Assembly (NCBI GenBank): GCA_964413535.1 | Contig: CAYPTB010000034.1 | Span: 1 to 64,000, forward strand | Length of the DNA: 64,000 bases | Direction of reading: 5' to 3' | Source: CAYPTB01 sp964413535 | Lineage (GTDB): Bacteria > Planctomycetota > UBA1135 > GCA-002686595 | In this document: positions 42,187 through 51,250 of the stretch, piece by piece | How the letters are laid out: every line of letters starts with the position of its first letter | How positions within the stretch are numbered: the first letter of the stretch is position 1 | Notes under the pieces: generated by a model | What the model was told of the DNA's origin: nothing | What the model saw: only the letters and a program-made list of their open reading frames with translations | Database searches by the model: none | Program-made: the position numbers and the translations under genes

Positions 42187-43897
42187 GGTGGTAGAGCCGG
42201 AAGCCCCCCTCGCGGTCGACGAGCTCCCAGCCGCGCAAGGATGGATCGCCGCCCAGCGCCAGCGCGACGTGATCGGGCCAGTCGCACAGCCAATCGACCT
42301 CGCGCGCGTCGAGGTAGCGCCAGAGCTCGTCCTTGTGGGCCAGCGCGGCGGGGTTGACCTTGCCGTCGAGGTTCACGACGCCGTCGCGGAAGAAGCCGAG
42401 CGTGCCCGAGTTGCGCGAGGCGACGCGCTCGCCCTCCGGCACGCCGCGCTCGACGAGCGCGACCTGCTGCGCGTAGTAGGAGTTGCGGCGTCCCTTGTAG
42501 CGGTGCTGCACGATCTCGCTCGTGTGCGCATAGAAGACGGCGGTGAGCAGGGGTGCGCTGCAGGCGAGCAGCAGGACGGGCAAGAGGACGAGCGTCAGCG
42601 GCCGCCAACGCGCCGACGCGCGCGCGACGACGACGCCCGCCGCCGCCGTGAAGACGAGCAGCGTGGGGGAGAAGTAGCGCCAGTAGTGATGCGTCGCGAA
42701 CGAGGTCCAGACGTAGTACAGGACGAGCACGAGCGTGAAGAGCAGCAGCAGGCCGCCGAATCCGAGCGCGCGCGCCGCTCGCCCGCGCTCGTAGTTCGTC
42801 GCTGCGACCTGCAGGGGCGGCCGCCGCACGAGCCAGATCGCCCCCAAGAGGACAGCCACGGCCAAGCTCGCGCGCGCGACGATCATGGGCTGCACGAAGC
42901 CGTCGTGCGGATCCATGCGCGCGAGCTCGGAGAGTCCCACGGCGTCCGCCGCGCGTTGGGCGAGCGAGGCGTCGAGCCACGGCATCGCGAGCTCGAGTGG
43001 TTCGGTCGCCGCGAACCACAGACGGCGCTCGCGCAGCTCCGCGGAGAGCTCGGCGAGCGGGATCTGCTGCGCCGAACCGCTCGACGGCATCAGCGAACCC
43101 GAGAGCCACAAGTTGAAGGCCCACCAAGGCGACGAGACGAGGAAGGCCGTGCCGGCGACGGCTGCGAAGCGCACGCCGCGCCACGCGAGGCTCGACGCGC
43201 GCACCACCGCGACCGCGAGCGCGACGAGCGCGACGAGGAACACCGCGTCGACGCGGCCGAGAACGCACAGGCCGAGGAGCGCGCCGAGCCCGACGTGGCG
43301 GCGGAGGGAGCGATCGCCGGCGGAAGCGTCCCCCGCGAGCGGCCGCGCGGCGAAGACGCGCCACGCGCAGGCGTAGAGGAACAGCACGCAACCCGTCTCG
43401 AGGCCGTTGAAGTGGTTCAGGAAGGCCGAGAACGACGCGAGGTAGAGGAACACGGTCGTCCAGAACACGAGCCGGAGCCGCTCGGTCGAGGTCCCGGCGC
43501 ACAGGTCGCGCGCGACCGCGCCCAGGCACCAAGCCGTCGCGACGAGGAAGACCCAGTGCAGGACGAGCACGGCGCGCACGCCGAGCACGCGGTCGCCGCC
43601 GGCCAGCAGGAAGCCCGGGACGCACAGGAACGTGAAGAGCGGCTGGAAGCCGTTCGTCCAAGCCTCGCCGTCGATCGTGACGCCGCGCCCCAGCGCGACG
43701 TTGCGCGCGACCGAGAGCGAGTAGTAGCCGTCCTCCGAGAGCGGGAAGTCGAGCGCGTTGCGGTCGCTGCGCAGGGCGAGCGAAGCCGTGGCGAGCGCGA
43801 GCACGACGCACGCCGTGCGCAGGAGGACGATGCCGAGGCCCGACGGCGACCGTTGCGTGCTCGGTGGTGCGCTTAGGGCGTGGCGCGCTTCGCTCAC
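42179..43897 (-). CDS. GT-C (family 39-like) membrane glycosyltransferase
   Basis: 572 residues from the GTG at 43897, which overlaps the previous stop (GTGA). Polytopic, with the catalytic-type loop SEDGYYSLSVARNVALGRG after the first helix (Asp/Glu pair) and a soluble C-terminal part. Similar in plan to the next gene upstream; the two may be paralogues that act in sequence on a lipid-linked glycan. Sugar specificity unknown. Confidence 0.75.
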   Translation of the reverse strand: MSEARHALSAPPSTQRSPSGLGIVLLRTACVVLALATASLALRSDRNALDFPLSEDGYYSLSVARNVALGRGVTIDGEAWTNGFQPLFTFLCVPGFLLAGGDRVLGVRAVLVLHWVFLVATAWCLGAVARDLCAGTSTERLRLVFWTTVFLYLASFSAFLNHFNGLETGCVLFLYACAWRVFAARPLAGDASAGDRSLRRHVGLGALLGLCVLGRVDAVFLVALVALAVAVVRASSLAWRGVRFAAVAGTAFLVSSPWWAFNLWLSGSLMPSSGSAQQIPLAELSAELRERRLWFAATEPLELAMPWLDASLAQRAADAVGLSELARMDPHDGFVQPMIVARASLAVAVLLGAIWLVRRPPLQVAATNYERGRAARALGFGGLLLLFTLVLVLYYVWTSFATHHYWRYFSPTLLVFTAAAGVVVARASARWRPLTLVLLPVLLLACSAPLLTAVFYAHTSEIVQHRYKGRRNSYYAQQVALVERGVPEGERVASRNSGTLGFFRDGVVNLDGKVNPAALAHKDELWRYLDAREVDWLCDWPDHVALALGGDPSLRGWELVDREGGFRLYHRE

Positions 43898-45528
43898 GGT
43901 TCCTCCGCATCGCCGCGCGGCGTCCACAAGGTCGGCGGGTGCCTGGCGAAGAGGCCCGTCATCGGCCGCAGCGGCGCGTCGAGGAAGGGACCGCGCGCGA
44001 CGTAGTTCGCTTCGAGCTCCGCCGCGACGCGCTCCCAGCGTCGGTCGAGCAGCACGGCCGCCCAGCGTCTCGAGGAGAGGGACGCGTCGAGCTCGGCGGC
44101 CACGCGTTCAGTGAAGCAGTCCTGGATCGCGAGGCGGTGCGCGGAGCTCGACTTGCCCGCGAGCGTCGGCAGCCAGGGGTGCTCGGGCACGAACACCTCG
44201 CCCTCGAGCTCGCCGAGCCGCTCGACGAAACGCGCGTAGGTCGCGCGCTGCGCGTCCGACGGCACCTGGTCGCGCGGGTCGTAGCGCAGGTGGAAGAACT
44301 GGAAGGCCACGAGCGCGAGCACGGCGAGCTCGACGAACGTGCGCCCGCGCGCCATCTCCACCAGTCGCGCGAGTCCCAGTCCGAAGAGCAAGGCGACGCC
44401 GCCGTAGGTCGGGATCACGATGTTGTTGAAGCTGCCCGTACGGCGGCGCACGTACCAGCCCGCGACGACCAGTCCGACGAACGCGAAGGTCCACAGCGCG
44501 CGCCCTTGCTCCTCGGCCGTGAACGGCTCGGGTCGCCGCGCGAGCGCGAGCTCCACGGCGAAGCCGAGCGCGACGCCGAGCGCGCCCGCCTTCTCGAGCC
44601 CGAGCGGACCCGACGCGAGCGCGAGCGACGCTGCGCCCACCGCAACCGGCAGCGCCAGGCGCCGGCTCGCTGCGACGATCCAGCGCCCGTTCGCAGCGAA
44701 CACGGTGGCGAGTCCGATCGCGAGACCCGCCCAGAGCGGCCGCGCCAGGTCGTTCGTCCAGAAGCCCGTCGAATAGGACTTCCACACCGGGTGCGTGCTC
44801 GGCGTCTCGATGACGTAGTACAGGTACCAACCGTCGGTCCAACGCTCCATCACCAGCGTGGACGCGAGCACGAGCGCTCCGAACGTGCCAGCGAACCACA
44901 GCGCGCGGCGACCGTGCACGAGGATCGCCCATGCCACGAGCGGCACCGCCACGAACAGCGCCGTCTGCTTCGTGAAGAAGGCCAGGAACAGCACGGAGCC
45001 CGCCGTCACGAGGCCACCGCGCGTTCCTTCGCGGAAGCGCAGGACGCCGATCGCGGCGAGGACGAGCAGCAGGAACAGCGTGTCCGCGCGCGCCACGTCG
45101 AACCACCAGCCCGTGAGCTCGAACATGGCAGCGAACAGGAAGGCGGCCAGGCCCGCCCCCCATGCGCTCCGCGTCTCGCGCCGGACGAGAACGAAGATCA
45201 GCGCCATGCAGCAGAGCGAGGACGCGAAGGCCACGAGCCGCAGCGGCAGGTAGCCGACGCCCGTCATCGCGGCCAGCGCGGCCGAGACGTAGAAGTAGAG
45301 CGGCGTGTAGAGGAACGGGATGAACTCGAGCGACGGCTCGGGGTAGATGGTCCGCCCGTCCAGGATGCGCCGCACCGCGTCGACCGTGCCGCCCTCCATC
45401 CACTCGAGCTCGTACGGATAGGGGATGCGCACGGCCGCCAGGACGACGAGCACGACGAGGTACAGCGCCGCCCCCGCGAACAGGCCCCAGCGTGCGAGCG
45501 CGATCGCCGTACTCCTCGTTCGTTCCAC
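43894..45528 (-). CDS. GT-C (family 39-like) membrane glycosyltransferase
   Basis: 544 residues. After the first helix comes PYPYELEWMEGGTVDAVRR with the acidic residues typical of GT-C loops, then IPFLYTPLYFYVSAALAAMTG and about ten more helices, ending in a soluble C-terminal domain. It is the first gene of an overlapping chain (4 bp to the next glycosyltransferase, 8 bp from that to the oxidase). The start at 45528 is an ATG-like site with weak upstream signals. Confidence 0.75.
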   Translation of the reverse strand: MERTRSTAIALARWGLFAGAALYLVVLVVLAAVRIPYPYELEWMEGGTVDAVRRILDGRTIYPEPSLEFIPFLYTPLYFYVSAALAAMTGVGYLPLRLVAFASSLCCMALIFVLVRRETRSAWGAGLAAFLFAAMFELTGWWFDVARADTLFLLLVLAAIGVLRFREGTRGGLVTAGSVLFLAFFTKQTALFVAVPLVAWAILVHGRRALWFAGTFGALVLASTLVMERWTDGWYLYYVIETPSTHPVWKSYSTGFWTNDLARPLWAGLAIGLATVFAANGRWIVAASRRLALPVAVGAASLALASGPLGLEKAGALGVALGFAVELALARRPEPFTAEEQGRALWTFAFVGLVVAGWYVRRRTGSFNNIVIPTYGGVALLFGLGLARLVEMARGRTFVELAVLALVAFQFFHLRYDPRDQVPSDAQRATYARFVERLGELEGEVFVPEHPWLPTLAGKSSSAHRLAIQDCFTERVAAELDASLSSRRWAAVLLDRRWERVAAELEANYVARGPFLDAPLRPMTGLFARHPPTLWTPRGDAEEP

Positions 45529-45619
45529 GCGCTTCGTCTCGCGGCCGAGATCGCCTCCGCCGCGCGACGCAGGTTACGCCGCCGCAGCGCCCGGAACTAC
45601 CGAAGCTCCCCCCCCCGGC

Positions 45620-47386
45620 TCACTTCACGACGGCTTGGGGCGTCTTCACGAGCGGAGTGTAGGTGAGGGCTCCCGCAAGGCTCGAGTGCCCCCCGGCCGT
45701 CACCACCGTCACGCGCACCGCGAGGCCGTCTTCGGTGATCTCGGCCAACCCGCTCGAGAGCATGAACCCGAGCGCCGTCGGCGACTTCACGAGCGGCGGG
45801 ACGAGCGCGCGAACCGTGTTCACGTCGACGACTTCGACGTCGAGCGCTCTCCTGCGCGCGAAGAACACGTCCGGGGGCGTGTCGACCGCGAGATCGAAGC
45901 CGGAGAGCGTCACCCACGAGCCGCCCGGCGCGAACGCGATCGCCGGAGTCACGTCCTCCAGGATCGGTACCCAGGGCGTCGTGTCGGCGCTGTTGCGGCT
46001 TCCCGGCGTTCCCAGGTCGCCCGAGCCGAACGGAACGATCCCGGCCGCGAAGTTTCCGTGGACCGCGGGGTCGTAGAGGTTCATCCGCTCGAGCGACTGG
46101 CCCGGGAGCACCAGCACGCCGTGCTGCACGTCGATCAGCCGCGTTCCCCCCGCGTCCTCGACGATGATCGCGTCGGCGACGCCGTTGTCGAGCTCGAACT
46201 TGTCGCGCGGCCAGACGAGACCCGGCTGGATGCCGCCGTTGCGCCCGATGTCGCCCTGCGCGGCGACGAGCAGCGTCTGACGCGGCGCGAGCTGGGCGTT
46301 GCTCGCGATCTTCGCGGACTCGTTCCCGAGATCGCGCAGCGTCCAGTCCTTCATCGAGAGCCACTTGTCCGTGAGGTTCGTGATCTCGATGTATTCGCCT
46401 TCCGCGTCGCTGACGGCGCTCGGATCGGGCAGGAACTCCGAGAGCGCGATGTCGCCGACCGCGGCCGCCCCGCCCGCGAGCTCGTCGCACAGGAACGTCT
46501 GGCGCGGGATCGTCACGCCGTCGATCGTGTAGGTGTATCCGTTCGTCTCGAGGATCATGTGGTCGTACGCCGGCCGACCCCCGCGCGTCAGCAAGGACGA
46601 GTCGTTGGTCATGTAGATCCAACGCATCGCGGCCGCCGTGTTGATGATGTCGATCGTCGCCTGTTTCGGATTGGACGAGTCCGAACCCGACGACACGAAG
46701 GTGACGTCCGGCTTCACCGCCGCGATGAAGGCCGCGACGCTCGAGGTGTTGCTGCCGTGGTGGCTCGCCTTGTACACGTCCAGGTCGCCCACCAACGGTC
46801 CGAGCGGCGTCTCGAACGTTCCGCCGATGTCCCCGAACGTCCCGTAGTCGAAGTTCCCGAACTCGAGCTTCCACCCGGCCGACTTCGCGTTCTCGACCTT
46901 CCCGACGACGCCGATCGTCGGTCCGGTCCAGATCATCCCGTTCACGATCCAGTTGCGCAGCGTGACCCCGCCGCCCAGGTCGAGCAGCATGCCGACCGTG
47001 ATCTGCTGGCGCAGCGAGCCGATCGCGTTCACGTAGGCCTGCCAGGTCGGGTGCATCTCCGCGTCGAGGTCCCCGCGGTCGTAGACGGCGATCGGCGAGT
47101 AGCCGGCGGCCATGAGCTCGGGCACCCCGCCGATGTGGTCGCCGTCGTAGTGCGAGATGAGGATGTAGTCGAGATCGGTGACCCCCAGCGACTGCAGGTA
47201 GGGGATGACGATCGCGTTCCCGTCCCCGGGCTTGCCCGTGTCGATCAGGACGCGCGTTCCCGACGGAGAGAGGATCAACGCGCAATCCCCGCGACCGATG
47301 TCGAGCGTGTGGATCTCGAGCATCTGGGCGGCTGCGGGGGCCGCCAGGATCGAGCAGGCGAGGAAGGAGAGCGCGGAGCGGTGCAT
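45620..47386 (-). CDS. Secreted metallo-beta-lactamase / lamin-tail / IPT protein
   Basis: 588 residues from the ATG at 47386, where a signal peptide begins. Domain order: metallo-beta-lactamase of ComEC type (DIGRGDCALIL, LIDTGKPGDGN, metal ligands SHYDGDHIGG near residues 78-87, SHHGSNTSS), a lamin-tail domain (DIALSEFLPDPSAVSDAEGEYIEITN) near residues 320-450, and a C-terminal IPT/TIG-like sandwich (GSWVTLSGFDLAVDTPPDVFF). A secreted hydrolase of phosphodiester or similar bonds carrying surface-binding modules. Confidence 0.82.
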   Translation of the reverse strand: MHRSALSFLACSILAAPAAAQMLEIHTLDIGRGDCALILSPSGTRVLIDTGKPGDGNAIVIPYLQSLGVTDLDYILISHYDGDHIGGVPELMAAGYSPIAVYDRGDLDAEMHPTWQAYVNAIGSLRQQITVGMLLDLGGGVTLRNWIVNGMIWTGPTIGVVGKVENAKSAGWKLEFGNFDYGTFGDIGGTFETPLGPLVGDLDVYKASHHGSNTSSVAAFIAAVKPDVTFVSSGSDSSNPKQATIDIINTAAAMRWIYMTNDSSLLTRGGRPAYDHMILETNGYTYTIDGVTIPRQTFLCDELAGGAAAVGDIALSEFLPDPSAVSDAEGEYIEITNLTDKWLSMKDWTLRDLGNESAKIASNAQLAPRQTLLVAAQGDIGRNGGIQPGLVWPRDKFELDNGVADAIIVEDAGGTRLIDVQHGVLVLPGQSLERMNLYDPAVHGNFAAGIVPFGSGDLGTPGSRNSADTTPWVPILEDVTPAIAFAPGGSWVTLSGFDLAVDTPPDVFFARRRALDVEVVDVNTVRALVPPLVKSPTALGFMLSSGLAEITEDGLAVRVTVVTAGGHSSLAGALTYTPLVKTPQAVVK

Positions 47387-47476
47387 GGAGGGCCTCCGGC
47401 GCCCCCCGGTGGCGGGGAGGCGTCCTGCGAAGGGTACCACGCTCGTTCGGGACCCGGGGAGGCGCTGACGTCGGCG

Positions 47477-47580
47477 GGAATACCGAGCCAGTCCAGTTTT
47501 TCACCCTTCCGCCCGCAGCCGCGGCGAGCTGTAGGGTGCTTCCGGCGAAAGGGTGAAAAACTGGACTGGCTCGGTATTCC
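47477..47580. repeat. Palindromic element B (37-bp arms)
   Basis: Arms 47477-47513 and 47544-47580 are inverted with 36 of 37 positions paired; 30-nt loop. The core GCCAGTCCAGTTTTTCA is shared with element A. It ends one base before the stop codon of the SGNH-TPR gene and lies upstream of the lamin-tail gene. Confidence 0.9.
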
Positions 47581-49116
47581 TCAGCCCCCTCCCGCGTGGA
47601 GCACGGCCCCCTCCACTTCCGCGCGAATCATCGCTTCCTTCAGGTAGGGCACGAGCTCGAGGTCCTGCGCGGCGTCGGGGTCGAGCGGCGTACCGCGCAG
47701 CTCGCCCGCGCGCCGCAGGCGCTCGATGCCCACGTCCCGATCGCCCTCGAGCAGCGCGAGCGTGCCGTGGTTCGCCCACGTCCGCCAATCCTCCGGAGCG
47801 AGCGCCACGCCCGCAGCGAAGTAGACGTTCGCGGCCGAGTAGTTCCGAAAGGGCGTCTTCATGCAGTAGATCGCGTTCTCGAGCAGGAAGCGGCCGCGCA
47901 GCGCGAAGAGCCGCCCCTCGCCCTCGAGGCGCGCGAGGAACGCGTCGAGCCACTCCTCGGCGTCGGGAATGCGCGCAGCGCGCGCCAGGAAGAGCCCGTC
48001 CTCGGCCATCCGGCGCGCGATGGCGCCCGCGGCGACGGCGCTCCCGAGCGGCGTCGGGTGGCAGTTGTCGCTGACGAGGTCGAAGCCGACCAGCCCGTCG
48101 GTCGAGTGCTCGACGAACGCGCGCTCGACGTCGACGAGCAGCACGCCCTCCTCGGCCGCGAACGCGCGGATGGCCGCATTGAACTCCGAGAGCACGCGCC
48201 AGGGGTACGGATCGAGGTCGACGGCGCGCAGCAACTCCGCGCGCGCCTCCGCAGAGCGCCCGAGCGCTGCGAGCGCCTTCCCCGCGAGCCACGACATCAT
48301 CGCGTCCTCGCCGAAGGCGGCCACGACGCGCTCGACCTCGCGCAACGCCGCCTCCGCCTCGCCGCCGGCGAGCAGCCCCTCGATCCGCTCCACGTCGGCG
48401 TCGTAGCTCGGATTGTCGAGCGCCCACGCGATCGCCTCGTGCACCGGCGGCCAGTCCGAGAGGTTCGCGGGCACCGTGCACAGGACGAGCGGAACCCCGT
48501 GAGCGCGCGCGAGCTCGACGATGGCCCGCAGGTTCGCGAAGTAGATCGCGCGCCGCTCACCGAACCAGTCGCTCGCGCGGTCGTACGGCACGAGCGTCTT
48601 CGGGAGCACGTACTCGCTGTCGCGCTTCGGATCGGGCGGGCCGCGCAGCTTCGCGAGCGCCTTCGTCCCCGTACGGAACAGCGCCGAGCGCCCGAGCGCG
48701 TTCCCGATCGACTCCCGCAGCCCGCCGCTCCCCGTGCGGAAGAGGAACTCGTTGTGCCCGACGAGCACGACGTACAGGTCCGGCTCGTCGCGCTCGATCG
48801 TCTCCTCGATCACCGCGCGCACGACCGTCGACGCGCGCCCGCCGCGCCCGTAGTTCTCGACCTCGAGCTCCGCCTCCGGCCGCAGCGTGCGCAACAGCGC
48901 CTCGAGCTGCGCCACGAACCCGAGCTCCGGCACGTGCAGCCCACGCACCGTCGACCCCCCGACCGCGAGGATCCGAAACGTCCCCGGCGCCTTCGGCCCG
49001 AGCGCTTCCGCCACCGGAGGCAGCGGAAACCACCACCGACACAACCCCTCGAGCAGCACGAGCAGGACCGCGAGCCCGACGAAGGCGAGAACTGATTTCT
49101 TCAGGCGGCCGCGCAT
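47581..49116 (-). CDS. Membrane-anchored SGNH hydrolase with TPR-like insert
   Basis: 511 residues from the ATG at 49116; the frame upstream to 49386 is not coding. One membrane helix (about 8-28), then SGNH blocks: VGGSTVRG (Ser55), NYGRGGRAS, VGHNEF and DNCHPTPLGS (Asp/His). Between the last two blocks lies a helical insert (GEAEAALREVERVVAAFGE, LGRSAEARAELLRAVDLDP) that looks like a TPR pair. Likely an extracytoplasmic esterase or acyltransferase. Its 3' end abuts palindromic element B. Confidence 0.8.
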   Translation of the reverse strand: MRGRLKKSVLAFVGLAVLLVLLEGLCRWWFPLPPVAEALGPKAPGTFRILAVGGSTVRGLHVPELGFVAQLEALLRTLRPEAELEVENYGRGGRASTVVRAVIEETIERDEPDLYVVLVGHNEFLFRTGSGGLRESIGNALGRSALFRTGTKALAKLRGPPDPKRDSEYVLPKTLVPYDRASDWFGERRAIYFANLRAIVELARAHGVPLVLCTVPANLSDWPPVHEAIAWALDNPSYDADVERIEGLLAGGEAEAALREVERVVAAFGEDAMMSWLAGKALAALGRSAEARAELLRAVDLDPYPWRVLSEFNAAIRAFAAEEGVLLVDVERAFVEHSTDGLVGFDLVSDNCHPTPLGSAVAAGAIARRMAEDGLFLARAARIPDAEEWLDAFLARLEGEGRLFALRGRFLLENAIYCMKTPFRNYSAANVYFAAGVALAPEDWRTWANHGTLALLEGDRDVGIERLRRAGELRGTPLDPDAAQDLELVPYLKEAMIRAEVEGAVLHAGGG

Positions 49117-49496
49117 CACAGAGCCCCGCCTATACCGTGCTGATTGCGAGCGCAACAGCTCCCTTGCCGCCCAAGTACGCCACGCGACCGAGTCTGCGCG
49201 CATCGCGATCGCTTCGAGGAGCTCGGGCAGCCTCTCGCTGTCCGGGTTCCCCGAGCGAGCGCCTCCTCCCAGCACTGGATTGCGCATTCGAAGGCTTCGC
49301 CGAGCGTTCTCGCTCGTCGACGGGAGTGACGTGGACGTGCAGTGCGGCGTCCTGTCCTGGCCGCTTTCGAGCGCGCGCTTATTCACGAAACTTTGCCGCG
49401 TTGCGGGTGTTTCGCTATCGAACGGACCTCGCTAGCGTGCAGAGTCTACTTGCGGTGTCGTTCGCTTTGGGGGGCCTCGATCGAGGATTGCTGGCC
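49117..49496. other. Divergent intergenic region
   Basis: 380 bp between the SGNH-TPR gene and the low-GC gene. Open frames run through it from both sides, but neither side has coding character. GC falls toward the right end. No promoter could be assigned. Confidence 0.4.
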
Positions 49497-51074
49497 ATGA
49501 ACGCTCCGATCAAGCTCGCTGGCGTCGTCGTTCTGCGGCTCGCGATGGTCAGCACGCTGCTCACGCTCGAGGGCCCGGCGCCGTTGCCGATGTCGGACCC
49601 GATCCTCGAGATCCACGACGCGCTCCGGTTCTGCACGCTCACGCCCCTGAGCCTGGCACCACTGTTCCATCCACTTCAAGGCCCGTCTCCATATCGCCGC
49701 ATCCCTTCGCACCGCACTGATGTGACGATAACCGATTGGTTATGGTTGGAGCGTGAAGCGCCTCCAATCGTTGTGTGGCAAACTCACCTAGTGAACAGTA
49801 CGCCCCCCTCTATGAGGAAAAAGAACGGGGTATCTTCGCCAGTATGGAAGGCTGTTGCGCCAAAAGCGACAGCATCGTGGGCATATACAAGTCTAGACGC
49901 GGAGTCCGCTGGAATTTTCATGGCCCAGCTAACTGCAGCTGAGATTCTCTTTGTGAATGGAGAAGGTTTCTGGGGTGATCCGCGCTCGTACGGATTTGAA
50001 GGCGTTCCCGTCGCCTTGCGTCGGGGCCGCAACGACATCTTTGTAACCGGGATCGATGGCCCTTTCGCGCTCCGCTTATGGCGTCCTGATACGCGCTGCG
50101 TTATTGGAACGTGGGATGTCCGTTGGCCCTTTGTTGGTGAACCTTTGGTTGCGCCGCAGTACGTGGAGGACACGGTTGAATTCCCCGTGTTCAATGCGTC
50201 GTTACGCGCGATACCTGTGCTGCACATCGATTACGCTCATGTCGTACCCGAGGACGAGCGCTTCACGGCCGAAGTGCGAGAATGGGCGGACTTTGGTTTC
50301 GTTGCGCCGCTTGCAATGACGTGGGTGCAGACGTACTTCTGGGATTTATCGCCGCGAGATGATGTTCAAGTGCCCACTGCCGTGATTCCGATCTGCGCAT
50401 ACTCTCACCATGTCACTGAGAATGACGTTGAAGAACCTGGAGAGGGTGAAACGGCAGATTGCGAGCACTTGCGTGGCCCGTTTCGAACGGCATCCGGGGC
50501 ACTGCAAAGTCCCCACTCTGAAAGGAGTGCCGCGGCCCTCGAAGGAAGCCTCTTGAGTCACTACACGACGGAGTCGCGTTGTTTCGTGTACGCTACGGGA
50601 GGTACTGAAGACGAGAATCTCAGATCTCTTGCCCGCGCAAGGTTCGACCAGCAGCTTGTGACCTATTTCTCGGGACGTGCTCCCATACTGGTGAGCGATC
50701 GAGAATTCTTGCGGTCGAACGGTGCTTTCTCCGACTATGCGCTCATCGTGTACGGTAATGAGGACACTAATCTGGCGTGGAGTGAGGCCTTACCGGAGCG
50801 ACTCGCCATTAGGGTCCACCGCGGTCGTGTCAATGTAGCAGGCGAGGAGTTTAGGGTGGATGCTGGGGGGTGGATTGCGCTCGGTCGTGTCGCTGTCATT
50901 TTCGACACGGGTCCATTGGGAGCGACGATGGGGTACTTCAGTCGTTGGATCTCGGCACCTCTACACAACGGCGATAATGGCAACGATTATGCGGTGTATG
51001 TGTGTCACGAAGTGTCCGGGTATCCCGTCCCGCTGCGAACCGGCCGGCTGCTCGACGAGGAGTCACCTCGCTAG
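49497..51074 (+). CDS. Low-GC secreted protein with planctomycetal peptidase-like end domains
   Basis: 525 residues from the ATG at 49497. Beta-rich N-terminal half with AAEILFVNGEGFWGDP and GVPVALRRGRNDIFVTG, a pattern seen at the start of planctomycetal prolyl-oligopeptidase-like secreted proteins; the end (YALIVYGNEDTNLAWSEAL, RVHRGRVNVAGEEF) resembles their C-terminal domain. No GxSxG nucleophile region is seen between them, so it may be a non-catalytic derivative. Sampled lines are about 48-52% G+C against roughly 70% around it. Confidence 0.6.
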   Translation: MNAPIKLAGVVVLRLAMVSTLLTLEGPAPLPMSDPILEIHDALRFCTLTPLSLAPLFHPLQGPSPYRRIPSHRTDVTITDWLWLEREAPPIVVWQTHLVNSTPPSMRKKNGVSSPVWKAVAPKATASWAYTSLDAESAGIFMAQLTAAEILFVNGEGFWGDPRSYGFEGVPVALRRGRNDIFVTGIDGPFALRLWRPDTRCVIGTWDVRWPFVGEPLVAPQYVEDTVEFPVFNASLRAIPVLHIDYAHVVPEDERFTAEVREWADFGFVAPLAMTWVQTYFWDLSPRDDVQVPTAVIPICAYSHHVTENDVEEPGEGETADCEHLRGPFRTASGALQSPHSERSAAALEGSLLSHYTTESRCFVYATGGTEDENLRSLARARFDQQLVTYFSGRAPILVSDREFLRSNGAFSDYALIVYGNEDTNLAWSEALPERLAIRVHRGRVNVAGEEFRVDAGGWIALGRVAVIFDTGPLGATMGYFSRWISAPLHNGDNGNDYAVYVCHEVSGYPVPLRTGRLLDEESPR

Positions 51075-51250
51075 CAAAGGGGTGCGGTTATAGGTCACGT
51101 CCGGTGATCCCATGTCCGGAGGGAGTTGACGGAAGTGAGGGGCTCCTCGGTAACGTCGAGCGCTCGTCCAGCAGGGCGCGTACGAGTCGTCGATTCCGGA
51201 CGCCCGCGGGCAGGTAGAGCCGCTCGTGAGTTCGCGGCGCTCATCCTTCA

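Noticed and set aside
42164..43876. Long 570-codon plus-strand frame opposite the glycosyltransferase
   Set aside because: Arg/Glu/His-rich antisense shadow; the minus-strand product has clear membrane helices and family motifs.
51085..51240. Minus-strand frame with LYLPAGVRNRRLVRALLDERS between convergent genes
   Set aside because: No start codon and an upstream in-frame stop. It could be a transposon or gene remnant, but nothing supports a specific origin.
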